A stretch of 64,000 bases of DNA from Methanoculleus chikugoensis. GTDB taxonomy: Archaea > Halobacteriota > Methanomicrobia > Methanomicrobiales > Methanoculleaceae. A program made the translations under genes and the position numbers. The notes beneath the pieces were generated by a model. The model was not told the origin of the DNA. It saw nothing but the letters and a program-made list of their open reading frames with translations, and did no database searches. Below, piece after piece: positions 25,167 to 33,540 of the stretch (positions within the stretch are counted from its first letter, which is position 1; each line of letters begins with the position of its first letter). Where the stretch lies: positions 124,001 to 188,000 of the forward strand of contig NZ_AP019781.1 of assembly GCF_019669965.1 (NCBI RefSeq). The letters run 5' to 3'.

Positions 25167-26033
25167 ATGCTGTACTATAAAGACATCGTTTTCCTGAAAC
25201 CCCTGCCTGAAGAGATCCGGCGTCTCGGGCTGCTCCCGGCGGACCTTCACTTCCATACCCGGCACTCCGACTCCCCCACCCGCGTGCGCGATGCATTGAA
25301 ACTCGCGGCACGGCGGGGGATCGGGCTTGCGATCACCGACCACAACCAGGTCAGCGGCGTGGCCGAGGCGGAGCGGCAGGGGATCCGGGTCCCCCTCATC
25401 CCCGGAATCGAGGTCAGCGCCAACGACGGCCCGCACATCCTGCTCTACTTCTACTCGGTATCCGACCTCCTGGACTTCTACCGGTGCCACGTTGAGAAGA
25501 ACCGGAGAAACGGCCCGTACACCGCGATACATCTCGATACCTCCGAGATCCTCGACCGCCGGGAAGGCTACGCCTGCATCGCCGCCGAGGCGCATCCCTG
25601 CGGCTACGCCTTCCTGAACCGGGGCGTCCAGCGCTGCGTCGCCAGCAGGTGCATCGGCGAAGAGATCTTCTCCCGCCTGGACGGGCTCGAAGTGATCTGC
25701 GGCGGGATGGCCCGGAGCCATAACCTGAAGGCGGCCGGGCTCGCCGTCGCCCACGGTCTCGGGCGGACCGGCGGAACCGACGGCCACCTCCTCTACGAGC
25801 TCGGGGGGGTCGTCACCTGCGCCGAGGCCGATACCGTCGAAGAGTTCCTGGACGCCATCCGGGCGAAAAAGACCGCCGTCATCGGGCGCGAGCGGCCGCT
25901 CTTCGAGAAGGCGGTGATGGGGACCGCGGTCCTCCCGCACCACCTCCCCTACACCGTCCCCATCCTCCAGGCCCGCTGGGAGCAGGACCTCCCCCGGATC
26001 AGGAAGTTTGTTGCGGGCCGGCTGAACCGGTGA
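25167..26033 (+). CDS. PHP-domain metal-dependent phosphoesterase
   Basis: A 288-residue protein with the PHP fold. The first metal motif is DLHFHTRHSDSPT near residue 27 (HxH), followed by ITDHNQVSG near 54, GIEVSANDGPH near 78, the EAHPCGYAF motif near 145, and GGTDGHLLYELG near 202. The substrate is unknown; relatives hydrolyse nucleoside or sugar phosphates. It lies between the two SpoIIAA-like genes and seems to have its own leader (GGTGATC at 25147). The last 35 residues are basic and may be a partner surface. Confidence 0.88.
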   Translation: MLYYKDIVFLKPLPEEIRRLGLLPADLHFHTRHSDSPTRVRDALKLAARRGIGLAITDHNQVSGVAEAERQGIRVPLIPGIEVSANDGPHILLYFYSVSDLLDFYRCHVEKNRRNGPYTAIHLDTSEILDRREGYACIAAEAHPCGYAFLNRGVQRCVASRCIGEEIFSRLDGLEVICGGMARSHNLKAAGLAVAHGLGRTGGTDGHLLYELGGVVTCAEADTVEEFLDAIRAKKTAVIGRERPLFEKAVMGTAVLPHHLPYTVPILQARWEQDLPRIRKFVAGRLNR

Positions 26034-26422
26034 GAAGGCCGGTACTTCGCGGAGGTTTTTTGAGGGCGCCGGAGCGCGAGAGGCTTCAGGCTTCGTGTGA
26101 GTTACCGGGGTACGGTGGAGAATGCCTCACGCGAAGTGCGACTGCCAAAATGGCAGGAGCATGAGAAGACCGAAAGTCTTCGAAGTGCGACGGATGGGGC
26201 ATCCGGAGCATGAGCACTGCAGGTGCGAGAGCGCGAAGGCGCGAAAGACGACGGCCCTTTGGGTCGGAGTTCGAGCACCGTCAAGGTGCGCAGGAGACTG
26301 GCATCAATAATCGACCGAATTTCGCGTTCTTCGCGGCTCGAAGTCTACGGCTTCTCAAACTCCTTCCCCAGGGGGAAGTCGTTCTTCGCGTGAGAATATC
26401 ATGAAGTGATAGTGATATGGCC
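26034..26422. repeat. 389-nt noncoding region with hairpin-array repeat, copy B
   Basis: At least five small stems with different sequences (26142-26156, 26166-26180, 26192-26204, 26214-26226, 26275-26289) are joined alternately by GAAGTGCGAC (26133, 26182) and GGAGCATGAG (26156, 26205), then GGAGTTCGAG (26266). Stem sequences vary but remain self-complementary. GCGCGAAGGCGCGAA at about 26230 also occurs at 14531. The distal part (AATTTCGC, TTCTTCG, GTGAGAA) matches copy A at 18.2 kb. No coding sequence is supported. Confidence 0.62.
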
Positions 26423-27856
26423 TCACCCGAGCGGCGAGAAGAGGCGGGAGATCGACTCCTTCACCCGGATCCCCCGAGACCGTGTTCGGTAATCCTCCGG
26501 CGTGATCTCGGTCGAGACCGCGAGATCCTCCTCAAACGCCCGCACGAGTTCGGCACCGACGGCCGCGTCGTAGAAGAACGCGTTCGCCTCGAAGTTCAGC
26601 CGGAAACTCCGGACGTCCCAGTTCGCGCTCCCGACCGAACCCGCCTTACCGTCGACGACGATCGTCTTTGCGTGGAGGAACCCGTCGTCGTAAGTGTAGG
26701 CCCGCACCCCCGCATCCAGCAGGTCGCCGATGAACGAGAGCGTCGCCCAGTAGACGAACGGGTGGTCGGGCTTGCAGGGGATCATGATCCGGACGTCGAC
26801 CCCGGAGAGCACCGCGAGCCGCAGGGCGTCGGTGACGCTCTCATCCGGTATGAAGTAGGGCGTCTGGATGGAGATCGACTCCCGGGCGGAGTTGATCAGT
26901 TTGAGGTACCCCTCCTTTATCGGGCTCCACCGGGTATCCGGGCCGCCGGAGACGATCTGGATGGGGGTTGTGCCGGGAGCGTCCTCCTCGGTGAAGGAGC
27001 AGGTCTCAAGGCCCGGGTACTCGCCGGTCACGTAGTGCCAGTCGAGGAAGAACCGGAGCTGGAGCATCCGGACGGCTTCTCCCGTGATCCGAACGGTGGT
27101 ATCGCGCCAGCGGCCGAGCGGTCCCTTCCCGAGATACTCGTTTCCGATGTTGTACCCGCCGATGAACCCGACCTCCCCGTCGATGACGGCGATTTTGCGG
27201 TGGTTGCGGTAGTTTATCCGGTAGACCGAGGGGAAGAAGACAGCGATCTGCCCGCCCGCATCCTCCAGTTCGGAGAACGCCTTCCGCGATCCGCCCCCGG
27301 CCCGGGAGCCCATCGCATCGAAGAGGAGCCGGACCTCGACGCCCTCCCGGGCCTTCTCGGTAAGGGCGCGGACGACCGCCCGCCCGAGTTCATCGTTATT
27401 GATGACGAAGTACTCCAGGTGGATGTTATGGCGTGCCATGCGGATCGCAGCAAAGAGCGCGTCGAAGATATCCTCGCCCCGGGTGTAGACGTCGACCCGG
27501 TTCCCCTCGGTCAGGTAGGCCCGGTTGTTCCGGAGGAGGAGGAAGATTGCGTCGCGGAACTCTTCCGCCGCCGGGGTGGCGAACCGGTGATGGTTGCCGG
27601 CGAGCGCCCGATGCTGCTCCTCGAAAGTCTCCTGGAGAAAACAGCGGTCTTCGTGCTCCTTGACGACGAACATCCTCTGCCGGGTATAGTTCTGCCCGAA
27701 GAACAGGTAGAGGGCGAACCCGACAGGAGGGAGCAGGAAGAGAACGACCAGCCAGGCCGTCGTCGCCGTCGGGTTTCTCCGCTCGAAGAAGACGATCGTG
27801 ACGGCAAACACGACGTTGAGCGCCAGGACGACCCCTATCAAGAGCAGCAGTTCCAC
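26423..27856 (-). CDS. cls: cardiolipin synthase (phospholipase D superfamily)
   Basis: A 477-residue membrane phospholipid synthase joining two phospholipid headgroups. Two N-terminal helices (residues 3-22 and 35-53) are followed by a PLD nuclease-like core with two HKD motifs: NHRKIAVIDG near residue 228 and HAKTIVVDGKAG near 400, each with following G/S-S/N. In archaea the product would be an archaeal (ether-lipid) cardiolipin. I place the start at GTG 27856, since a TATA element (gtatata at 27907-27914, minus strand) lies 50 nt upstream and GGGGGT precedes it; the longer frame to 27937 starts before that box. Confidence 0.9.
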   Translation of the reverse strand: MELLLLIGVVLALNVVFAVTIVFFERRNPTATTAWLVVLFLLPPVGFALYLFFGQNYTRQRMFVVKEHEDRCFLQETFEEQHRALAGNHHRFATPAAEEFRDAIFLLLRNNRAYLTEGNRVDVYTRGEDIFDALFAAIRMARHNIHLEYFVINNDELGRAVVRALTEKAREGVEVRLLFDAMGSRAGGGSRKAFSELEDAGGQIAVFFPSVYRINYRNHRKIAVIDGEVGFIGGYNIGNEYLGKGPLGRWRDTTVRITGEAVRMLQLRFFLDWHYVTGEYPGLETCSFTEEDAPGTTPIQIVSGGPDTRWSPIKEGYLKLINSARESISIQTPYFIPDESVTDALRLAVLSGVDVRIMIPCKPDHPFVYWATLSFIGDLLDAGVRAYTYDDGFLHAKTIVVDGKAGSVGSANWDVRSFRLNFEANAFFYDAAVGAELVRAFEEDLAVSTEITPEDYRTRSRGIRVKESISRLFSPLG

Positions 27857-27982
27857 TCGAGAGACCCCCAGCCGGAGCAGGGCGTTCCCGTCTATCTCCC
27901 CGCAGGGGTATATACGTGCCTGCCGGACGATCACCACCGGTCAGCCATACCTTTTTTTCTTCAGAGGGTTATAGGGGCACCC

Positions 27983-28378
27983 ATGCTTGACCGGATGAAG
28001 GAAAGTTCAGGAAGTGTTCTCGGGTTCAGGTTCGACGGAAAGCTGAGCGAGAGCGATTACGCCACCATCCTGATCCCTGAGCTCGAACGAGCAATGGAGG
28101 AAAACCGGAACGTCAGGCTTCTTTTGAAGATCGAGGGGTTCCGCAGCTGGAGACCGGGGGAGGGCTGGGAAGCCTTCAAGCAGTGGCCCGGGTTGAAGGA
28201 GGTCGACCGGATCGCCGTCGTCGGCGGAGAGCGGTGGCGGGAATGGATGAACCGCCTGCCGGGGCTCTTTGTCGGATTTAACGGGGTCGACGTGCGTTAC
28301 TTCCCGGAGAGCCGTCTCCGGGACGCATGGGGCTGGCTCCGCGAAGGGCTCGTGGTCGCGACGCCGCGGGCGGCGTGA
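27983..28378 (+). CDS. SpoIIAA-like (STAS-fold) protein, paralogue 2
   Basis: A 131-residue homologue of the protein at 24694-25086. The shared blocks are VLGFRFDGKLSESDY, VDRIAVVGGERWREWMN and VDVRYFPESRLRDAWGWL. The largest differences are in the middle helix and the tail. The start is ATG 27983. A T-tract followed by TTCAGAGGGTTATAGG in the promoter region separates it from the divergent cardiolipin synthase. The function is unknown. Confidence 0.85.
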   Translation: MLDRMKESSGSVLGFRFDGKLSESDYATILIPELERAMEENRNVRLLLKIEGFRSWRPGEGWEAFKQWPGLKEVDRIAVVGGERWREWMNRLPGLFVGFNGVDVRYFPESRLRDAWGWLREGLVVATPRAA

Positions 28379-28383
28379 AACGC

Positions 28384-28390
28384 CTATATA
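28384..28390 (+). promoter_or_regulatory. TATA box of the zinc-ribbon methyltransferase gene
   Basis: CTATATA lies 23 nt before ATG 28413 with no ribosome-binding site between, predicting a leaderless transcript. Confidence 0.6.
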
Positions 28391-28412
28391 CCGCGGGCTC
28401 CAACGCATCGAT

Positions 28413-29438
28413 ATGCATTGTCCGGTCTGCGGGCACGACTGCGTCACGGACGCCCGATCGATCTTCGCGGAACTTCCCGGGCGGTTCGCCCCGTGCCCCG
28501 ACTGCATGGGGCTCGTCTACGACAAGAGGAGCCCCCCGCCCGATATCGATACGGCCGAGCCCTGCCCCTCCTGCGGGAAGCGGTTCATCGACGAGGTCTT
28601 CGCCCACATCTACCGGGTGATGGCCGCCGAAGGGGATCTCACCGGGACCGAACCCCTCGCCGCGGCCGGAACGCCGCTCGTCCATCCCGGGTTTGCCATG
28701 CGCTCGGCTCCTTACCTCCCGCCCGGATCCCTCGTCCTCCTCTCGCGGTCGGCCGGGAAGCGTGCCGCCGCCCGCCTGGTTGCCGAGGTTCCCGAGGTCC
28801 GGGGGGTCGTCAGGACGGGTGCCGGAACACCGGGGATCAGCGATACCGATGCCGAGCCCGCCGGGCATACCCTCCTTGCCGGATGCGACGTCCGTGCCGA
28901 CATCTTCCCAACCCGTGCGGGGCCGATCGCCATTTACAAACAGCAGTCAGCCCTGCACGTCGAGTTCCCGCGTGAGCGCGACGAGAAGATCCTCTCGCTC
29001 GAACGCGAGATCGACCGGCACCGCCCCCGGACGTTCGTCGACGCCTGCTCGGGCGCCGGAACCCTCGGCATCGCCGCCGCCCGGGCGGGAGTTCCCCGCG
29101 TGATCGCAAACGACGCCTGGTTTGCCGCGGCCTTCTGGACCGCCTGCAACATCGCGGTGAACCGGGAGTTCCTCGGTCTCGGGGAGGTGGCGATGCACCG
29201 GTCCTACGACGACCTCCGCCGCCGGCCGGTCGCGCGGGATCCCGTCAGGGTCGCCAGCGCCGCCGGGGCGCAGGAGATCGAGGTCTACCAGGGCGACCTG
29301 CGGCTGCTTTCGGCCGTCCTCCCAGCCGGGATCGATCTTGCCGCCCTCGACCTCTTCGAGAAGAACGACGGGCGCAAGGTCGAGGAGATCACCCGAGCCT
29401 GGCATGCCCGGGTGGGCGGAGCTATTTTTATCCCATAG
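28413..29438 (+). CDS. zinc-ribbon plus class I methyltransferase-like protein
   Basis: A 341-residue protein. Two N-terminal zinc-ribbon pairs occur at residues 3-6/30-33 (CPVC, CPDC) and another CPSC near 54. A central alpha/beta region follows. The C-terminal part carries an SAM-binding-like motif, VDACSGAGTLGIAAARAG at about residues 210-227, with VIANDAW as the expected acidic end of strand 2. The canonical NPPY-type amino-methyltransferase motif is absent, so the substrate (RNA, protein or small molecule) is unknown and activity is unproven. ATG 28413 is fixed by the TATA box. The SRP RNA gene follows. Confidence 0.7.
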   Translation: MHCPVCGHDCVTDARSIFAELPGRFAPCPDCMGLVYDKRSPPPDIDTAEPCPSCGKRFIDEVFAHIYRVMAAEGDLTGTEPLAAAGTPLVHPGFAMRSAPYLPPGSLVLLSRSAGKRAAARLVAEVPEVRGVVRTGAGTPGISDTDAEPAGHTLLAGCDVRADIFPTRAGPIAIYKQQSALHVEFPRERDEKILSLEREIDRHRPRTFVDACSGAGTLGIAAARAGVPRVIANDAWFAAAFWTACNIAVNREFLGLGEVAMHRSYDDLRRRPVARDPVRVASAAGAQEIEVYQGDLRLLSAVLPAGIDLAALDLFEKNDGRKVEEITRAWHARVGGAIFIP

Positions 29439-29452
29439 ATTCCAGTATATAC

Positions 29453-29715
29453 GGGGACTAGCCCGGGTGGCTCGGCGTCACTTGTTACCCGAAACCGCCG
29501 TCAGCGGGGGGCGAAGTCTGAGGAAGGCCGCAGCGGCCTGCAGGAACCTCTGCGTCCCGACGGAGAAGCCTCGTCCCATGAGGTCGGCGGAAAGGGATCA
29601 AAGTCCCGGAGGGGGCGGCGACCTTTTGCCGCGGGTACCGGTTCAGGCCCGGAAGGGAGCAGACTTACCGTGGACGTTCGGCGCCCATGGGGTTGCGGGG
29701 TGGAGGAGGGATGCT
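29453..29715 (+). ncRNA. 7S RNA of the signal recognition particle (SRP RNA)
   Basis: The 5' domain shows the archaeal SRP pattern (GGGTGGCTCGGCGTCACTTG, then ACCCGAAACCGCC). The universally conserved helix 8 lies at about 29639-29675, with GGTTCAGGCCCGGAAGGGAG including the GGAA tetraloop and the AGCAGAC internal loop that binds SRP54. Helix 6 precedes it (GGCGGCGACCTTTTGCCGC, SRP19 site). The element tattttta at 29423-29430 is well placed as a promoter. Exact ends are estimated; the 3' end lies between about 29700 and 29740. It acts in co-translational targeting to the membrane. Confidence 0.9.
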
Positions 29716-29771
29716 GCGGTGAATGCTTGCGCGCACGGTCGACCGAAGACGTGTCCCCAACGGCGATCTTC

Positions 29772-30725
29772 ATGGCAAAAGTAACGATTCTTGGAGCTAC
29801 AGGGAACGTCGGCGTATTTGCGGCCCACACCGTATCCGAGATCCCCTACGTCAGCGACATGCTGCTCGTCGGGAGGCCCGGGCGCGAAGATTTCCTCGCG
29901 GGCTGCTGCCGTGACCTATCCGACTCGTTTGCCGCACGCGGCACCGACGTCCGCCTCTCCTACAGCACCAGTCTTCTTGATGCGAAAGACTCGGACATCA
30001 TCATCTGCACCGCAGGGGTGCCCCGCCGGCCGGGACAGGACAGGAACGACCTCGCCTTCGAGAACGCAAAGATCGTTGCCGGAACTGCCGAGACGATCGG
30101 CCGGATATCGCCCGACGCCATCCTCTTTCTCGTCACAAATCCCGTCGACGTCATGACCGCCGTCGCCCTGAAATACTCGGGGCTCCAGCCGAGACAGATC
30201 TTCGGCCTCGGAACGCATCTCGACTCGATGCGCCTGAAGTCCCTGATTGCGCGATACTTCCGCGTCCACGTCAGCGAGGTGCATACCCGTATCATCGGCG
30301 AGCACGGCGACAGCATGGTTCCGCTCTGGTCGGCGACGACGATCGGCGGCATCCGGATACGTAACCTGCCCACCTTCTCGGGACTGCCCGCGCAGGAGAT
30401 GATCGAGACCGTCAGAACGAGCGGCGAGGCGATCATCAGGGACAAGGGAGCCACCGTCTACGGACCGGGAGAAGCGATTGCGACGCTTGTAAGGACGATC
30501 CTCAGGGACGAGAACCGTATTCTCACCGTCTCGAGTTACATCAAGAGCGAGATCCACGGGATCGGCGATGTCTGCATCGGGGTACCCGCCCGCATCAATC
30601 GCGACGGCGTCTTTCCGGTTCCGCTCAGCCTCGAAGAGGACGAAGTCGTCGGATTCCGCGAGTCGGTCAAGAAGATCCGCACGGTCACTGCCGACGTGAT
30701 GGAACGGCTCGAAGAGGCCCGTTAA
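29772..30725 (+). CDS. mdh: malate dehydrogenase (LDH/MDH family)
   Basis: A 317-residue NAD(P)-dependent dehydrogenase. The Rossmann motif is GATGNVG at residues 8-14, the substrate loop GVPRRPGQDR is near 81, the catalytic Asp/Arg pair lies in THLDSMRLKS near 150, and the catalytic His is H178 in IIGEHGDSMVP. An Arg in the substrate loop in place of Gln argues for malate/oxaloacetate. In methanogens it feeds the reductive branch towards 2-oxoglutarate or connects C4 acids. It follows the SRP RNA gene and is convergent with the aEF1B operon. Confidence 0.92.
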   Translation: MAKVTILGATGNVGVFAAHTVSEIPYVSDMLLVGRPGREDFLAGCCRDLSDSFAARGTDVRLSYSTSLLDAKDSDIIICTAGVPRRPGQDRNDLAFENAKIVAGTAETIGRISPDAILFLVTNPVDVMTAVALKYSGLQPRQIFGLGTHLDSMRLKSLIARYFRVHVSEVHTRIIGEHGDSMVPLWSATTIGGIRIRNLPTFSGLPAQEMIETVRTSGEAIIRDKGATVYGPGEAIATLVRTILRDENRILTVSSYIKSEIHGIGDVCIGVPARINRDGVFPVPLSLEEDEVVGFRESVKKIRTVTADVMERLEEAR

Positions 30726-30749
30726 CAAAAGTGGATATCGAAGTCCCAC

Positions 30750-31004
30750 TCATACAAGAGTGGATTCGACGATCTCGGCGCTTGCGACGCCTTCTATCTT
30801 CTGGAGCGCTGCTTCGACCTTATCGGGAGCCCCGGCACTGTCGGGGACGACGACGGCGGCTTTCAACGCCACAAGGCCGAAGCCGATCGGCTCTTCCCGA
30901 ATATCGTCGACCGGGACGGCCGCCCTGATCGCCGCTTTGAGCGCTTCACGGTCGACATCCGGCGACTCGGGCATGATCTTCACGATTATGGCTACGTTTC
31001 CCAT
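30750..31004 (-). CDS. ef1B: archaeal translation elongation factor 1-beta (aEF1B)
   Basis: An 84-residue guanine-nucleotide exchange factor for aEF1A. It is the typical ferredoxin-like domain: VAIIVKIMPESPDVD at the start, IREEPIGFGLVALKAAVVVPD in the centre and VASAEIVESTLV at the end. The ATG at 31004 is the right start; the longer frame to 31154 is the shadow of the zinc-ribbon gene. It lies 2 nt after that gene's stop and is clearly cotranscribed, an arrangement conserved in many archaea. Confidence 0.95.
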   Translation of the reverse strand: MGNVAIIVKIMPESPDVDREALKAAIRAAVPVDDIREEPIGFGLVALKAAVVVPDSAGAPDKVEAALQKIEGVASAEIVESTLV

Positions 31005-31006
31005 GG

Positions 31007-31171
31007 TTATGGCCCCTGGAACCCGCACTTCGGGCACGTATACCCTATACTCTGCTCCCTGCACCGGTAGCACCGGTTGATCTCGTGCGCGCACACCGGG
31101 CATGGGAACCAGGTGGAGCCTTCTTCGGCCAGTGTGGCGTTGCAGGAGGTACATCGGTCTCTCGCTGTCAT
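31007..31171 (-). CDS. small zinc-finger protein upstream of aEF1B (HVO_2753-like)
   Basis: A 54-residue protein with four cysteine pairs: CTSC, CPVC, CYRC and CPKC. This is a double zinc-ribbon, with CAHEINRC between the second and third pairs. This small protein is typical of archaea and is usually encoded directly before the aEF1B gene, as here (2-nt gap). Relatives are called Zn-ribbon RNA-binding proteins; the exact role is not established. The start is ATG 31171; CGAGGAAGT before it serves as ribosome site. Confidence 0.88.
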   Translation of the reverse strand: MTARDRCTSCNATLAEEGSTWFPCPVCAHEINRCYRCREQSIGYTCPKCGFQGP

Positions 31172-31216
31172 CGTTACTTCCTCGAATGTTAACCTATCAT
31201 ATCGCTGCCGCAGCAG

Positions 31217-31819
31217 TTAAAATCTCGGATCGACGAGAGTCCCGACAACCGGCTCGCCACGGAGGGCACTGCGGACACGCTCGTCGTGCCTGCCGTTGAC
31301 CACCCGGGCCCGGAGATCGTGATCGAAGACGAACCGGATGAACGCGGGATCGACCTCGTCGGAGACGAGATCGGGATCCCCGACGCGGGCGATGAGCTTG
31401 CGGTGGTGATGGATGCCGTCGACCGATTTCAGGAGGAGGAGGTCGGCCGAGAGTTCGCGAGCGACCCAGGCGGCGATGGTGTCGGAGGTGACGTCCCAGG
31501 AGTGGGAGAGGGGATCGGCTTCACGGAGAGCGCAGTAGGGGAGGAGAACCGTCGCCTCCGCGGGAAGCGCGAGGGCGGAGGTTGCCGGGATGCCGTGCGA
31601 GGCGATGTACCATGCAAACTGCTCCATGCCGGCGATCGCCATCCAGTGGGCGGCGTCCTCGGAGACGTCGAGCCGCCGGACGAGGTCGGCGAACTTCCCG
31701 CCCCCGGGCACGATCAGCACCGGGCGGCCGGCCTCCCTGAAGAGGTCGAGCAGCGGGACGACCCGGTCGAAGAGGCTCCCTCCGACCTTGACGACCAGCG
31801 GGGATGCGGGCGAATTCAT
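31217..31819 (-). CDS. mfnE: amino-acid-kinase-fold protein, probable MfnE (methanofuran biosynthesis)
   Basis: A 200-residue single-domain amino acid kinase (AAK) family protein. It has VVKVGGSLFDRV at the N-terminus, PGGGKFADLVR near residue 38, DVTSDTIAAWVA near 107 and LLLKSVDGI near 125. In methanogens the small AAK of this type is MfnE, which phosphorylates the phosphomethyl-aminomethylfuran to its diphosphate in methanofuran synthesis; older annotations call it a P5C-synthetase-like kinase. Identity rests on family and context, not on a diagnostic residue. The start ATG 31819 is 40 nt from the divergent PLD gene. Confidence 0.75.
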   Translation of the reverse strand: MNSPASPLVVKVGGSLFDRVVPLLDLFREAGRPVLIVPGGGKFADLVRRLDVSEDAAHWMAIAGMEQFAWYIASHGIPATSALALPAEATVLLPYCALREADPLSHSWDVTSDTIAAWVARELSADLLLLKSVDGIHHHRKLIARVGDPDLVSDEVDPAFIRFVFDHDLRARVVNGRHDERVRSALRGEPVVGTLVDPRF

Positions 31820-31859
31820 ATCGTTTCGCTATTAAACCGGAGATGACATAATCTTACGT

Positions 31860-33536
31860 ATGCGCCGGATCGCCGCCGCCGTCCTGCTCCTCTGCCTCCT
31901 TGCCGGCACGGCCGGCGGTATTCAGATCGTCGAGTTCTGCCCGGACCCCTACCAGCCCGGCGACCCCGACGAGTACCTGGTGCTCGAGGGGACGGGGATC
32001 CTTGACGGCTACGTCCTCTCGGACGGCGAGGGCGGCTACCGGTTCCCGCCCGGAACGCGGATCGACGGGCGACTGGTGGTCGCGAGGAGCGGGCCCGCGT
32101 TCGAGCAGTCGCACGGTTACCTCCCCGACTTTGAGATCGAGGAACGGACGCCGGCCGTGCCGGACGTGATCCCGAACGGAAACCTCCTGATGGCGAACCG
32201 GGCGGACGAACTCCTCTTCTACCACAAAACAACCCTCGTCCAGCAGATTGCCTGGCCCGGCGACGTCTGCGCCCGGGAAGGCCAGGTCCACTACCTCGAT
32301 GACGGCGTCTGGGACCCGCGCCCGCTCTTTATCGGCCAGTCCCGCCTTAAGCCCCAATCGTTCGAGGGCGTTACGGTGACCGCGTTTGCCGCCCCGGACT
32401 GCTCGTACGAGGTCTTCTCGGCGGCCGTCGCGGCGGCGGAGCGCGAGATCCTCGTAAACGTCTACGAGTTCACCGACGAGAAGATGACAGAAGACCTCAT
32501 CTCTGCCCGCAAACGGGGGGCTGCCGTGACCATCCTCCTCGAGGGCGGGCCGGTGGGCGGGGTCTCGCCGGAGGGGCGCGCGGTCGCCGGCGCCCTCAAC
32601 CGGAGCGGCATCCCGGTTCTCTCGATGGCGACGACCGATGCCGCCCACGCGAAGTACCGCTACGACCACGCCAAGTATCTCGTCATCGACGGAAGCACCG
32701 TTCTCCTCGGGAGCGAGAACTTCAAGCCCGGCGGCTACCCGTCGGCGGGGCTGCAGGGCAACCGCGGGTGGGGCATCCTCCTCGAGGATCCGGCACTCGC
32801 AGCCTACTTCCGGGAGGTCTTCTTATTCGACTCGGCAGGCGGCGACATCGTCCCGCTTGAGGGCACGGCAGCCGAACTCTACACGCCCTGGGCGCCCGAC
32901 TACACGGTCGAGTTCGCCCCCTGCCGCGCGGAAGGGGCGCGGGTGACCCCGGTCCTCTCCCCGGACACCAGCGTCCTCATCCTCGACCTGATCGAGGGCG
33001 CAGAGGAGAGCATCGCGATCGAGCAGGCCTACATCACGAACGAGACGGCCTGCGAGTTCAACCCCTACCTCGCGGCCGCTATCGACGCCTCCCGGCGGGG
33101 CGTCGCGGTGCGGGTGCTCCTCGATTCCGCCTGGTTCAACACCGAGGGCGACGCGGACAACGACGAGATGGTCGGGATCATCAACCGGATCGCCGCGGCC
33201 GAGGGGCTGCCGCTCGAGGCCCGGATCGCCGACCTCGAAGCGAACAATCTCGACAAGATCCACAACAAGGGCGTCATCGTCGACGACCGGGCGGTGCTCG
33301 TCAGCAGCATCAACTGGAACGCCAACTCACCGGCGTTCAACCGGGAAGCAGGCGTGATCGTCGAGCACCCCGATGTCGCCGCGTACTACGCCGCCGTCTT
33401 TGAAGACGACTGGGACGCTTCGGACGGGAGCGGAGCGAACGGCGCTCGGGAGCCGGATCGGATCAAAATAGCGGCGGCGGCATGCATCCTCATCGCGCTG
33501 ACGGGACTCTACCTCTACCGGCGGAGGCGCGCCTGA
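31860..33536 (+). CDS. secreted PLD-superfamily protein with C-terminal anchor
   Basis: A 558-residue exported protein. A signal peptide (residues 1-20, ending TAGG) precedes a lamin-tail-like beta domain (about 22-120), then two phospholipase-D-fold lobes with HKD motifs YDHAKYLVIDG (about 272) and IHNKGVIVDD (about 467). A C-terminal transmembrane helix (about 537-553) ends in a basic tail (YRRRRA). Substrates could be lipid headgroups or nucleic acid outside the cell. The HKD catalytic residues look complete. ATG 31860 follows an AT-rich stretch, probably its promoter. Next gene is convergent. Confidence 0.85.
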   Translation: MRRIAAAVLLLCLLAGTAGGIQIVEFCPDPYQPGDPDEYLVLEGTGILDGYVLSDGEGGYRFPPGTRIDGRLVVARSGPAFEQSHGYLPDFEIEERTPAVPDVIPNGNLLMANRADELLFYHKTTLVQQIAWPGDVCAREGQVHYLDDGVWDPRPLFIGQSRLKPQSFEGVTVTAFAAPDCSYEVFSAAVAAAEREILVNVYEFTDEKMTEDLISARKRGAAVTILLEGGPVGGVSPEGRAVAGALNRSGIPVLSMATTDAAHAKYRYDHAKYLVIDGSTVLLGSENFKPGGYPSAGLQGNRGWGILLEDPALAAYFREVFLFDSAGGDIVPLEGTAAELYTPWAPDYTVEFAPCRAEGARVTPVLSPDTSVLILDLIEGAEESIAIEQAYITNETACEFNPYLAAAIDASRRGVAVRVLLDSAWFNTEGDADNDEMVGIINRIAAAEGLPLEARIADLEANNLDKIHNKGVIVDDRAVLVSSINWNANSPAFNREAGVIVEHPDVAAYYAAVFEDDWDASDGSGANGAREPDRIKIAAAACILIALTGLYLYRRRRA

Positions 33537-33540
33537 TACG

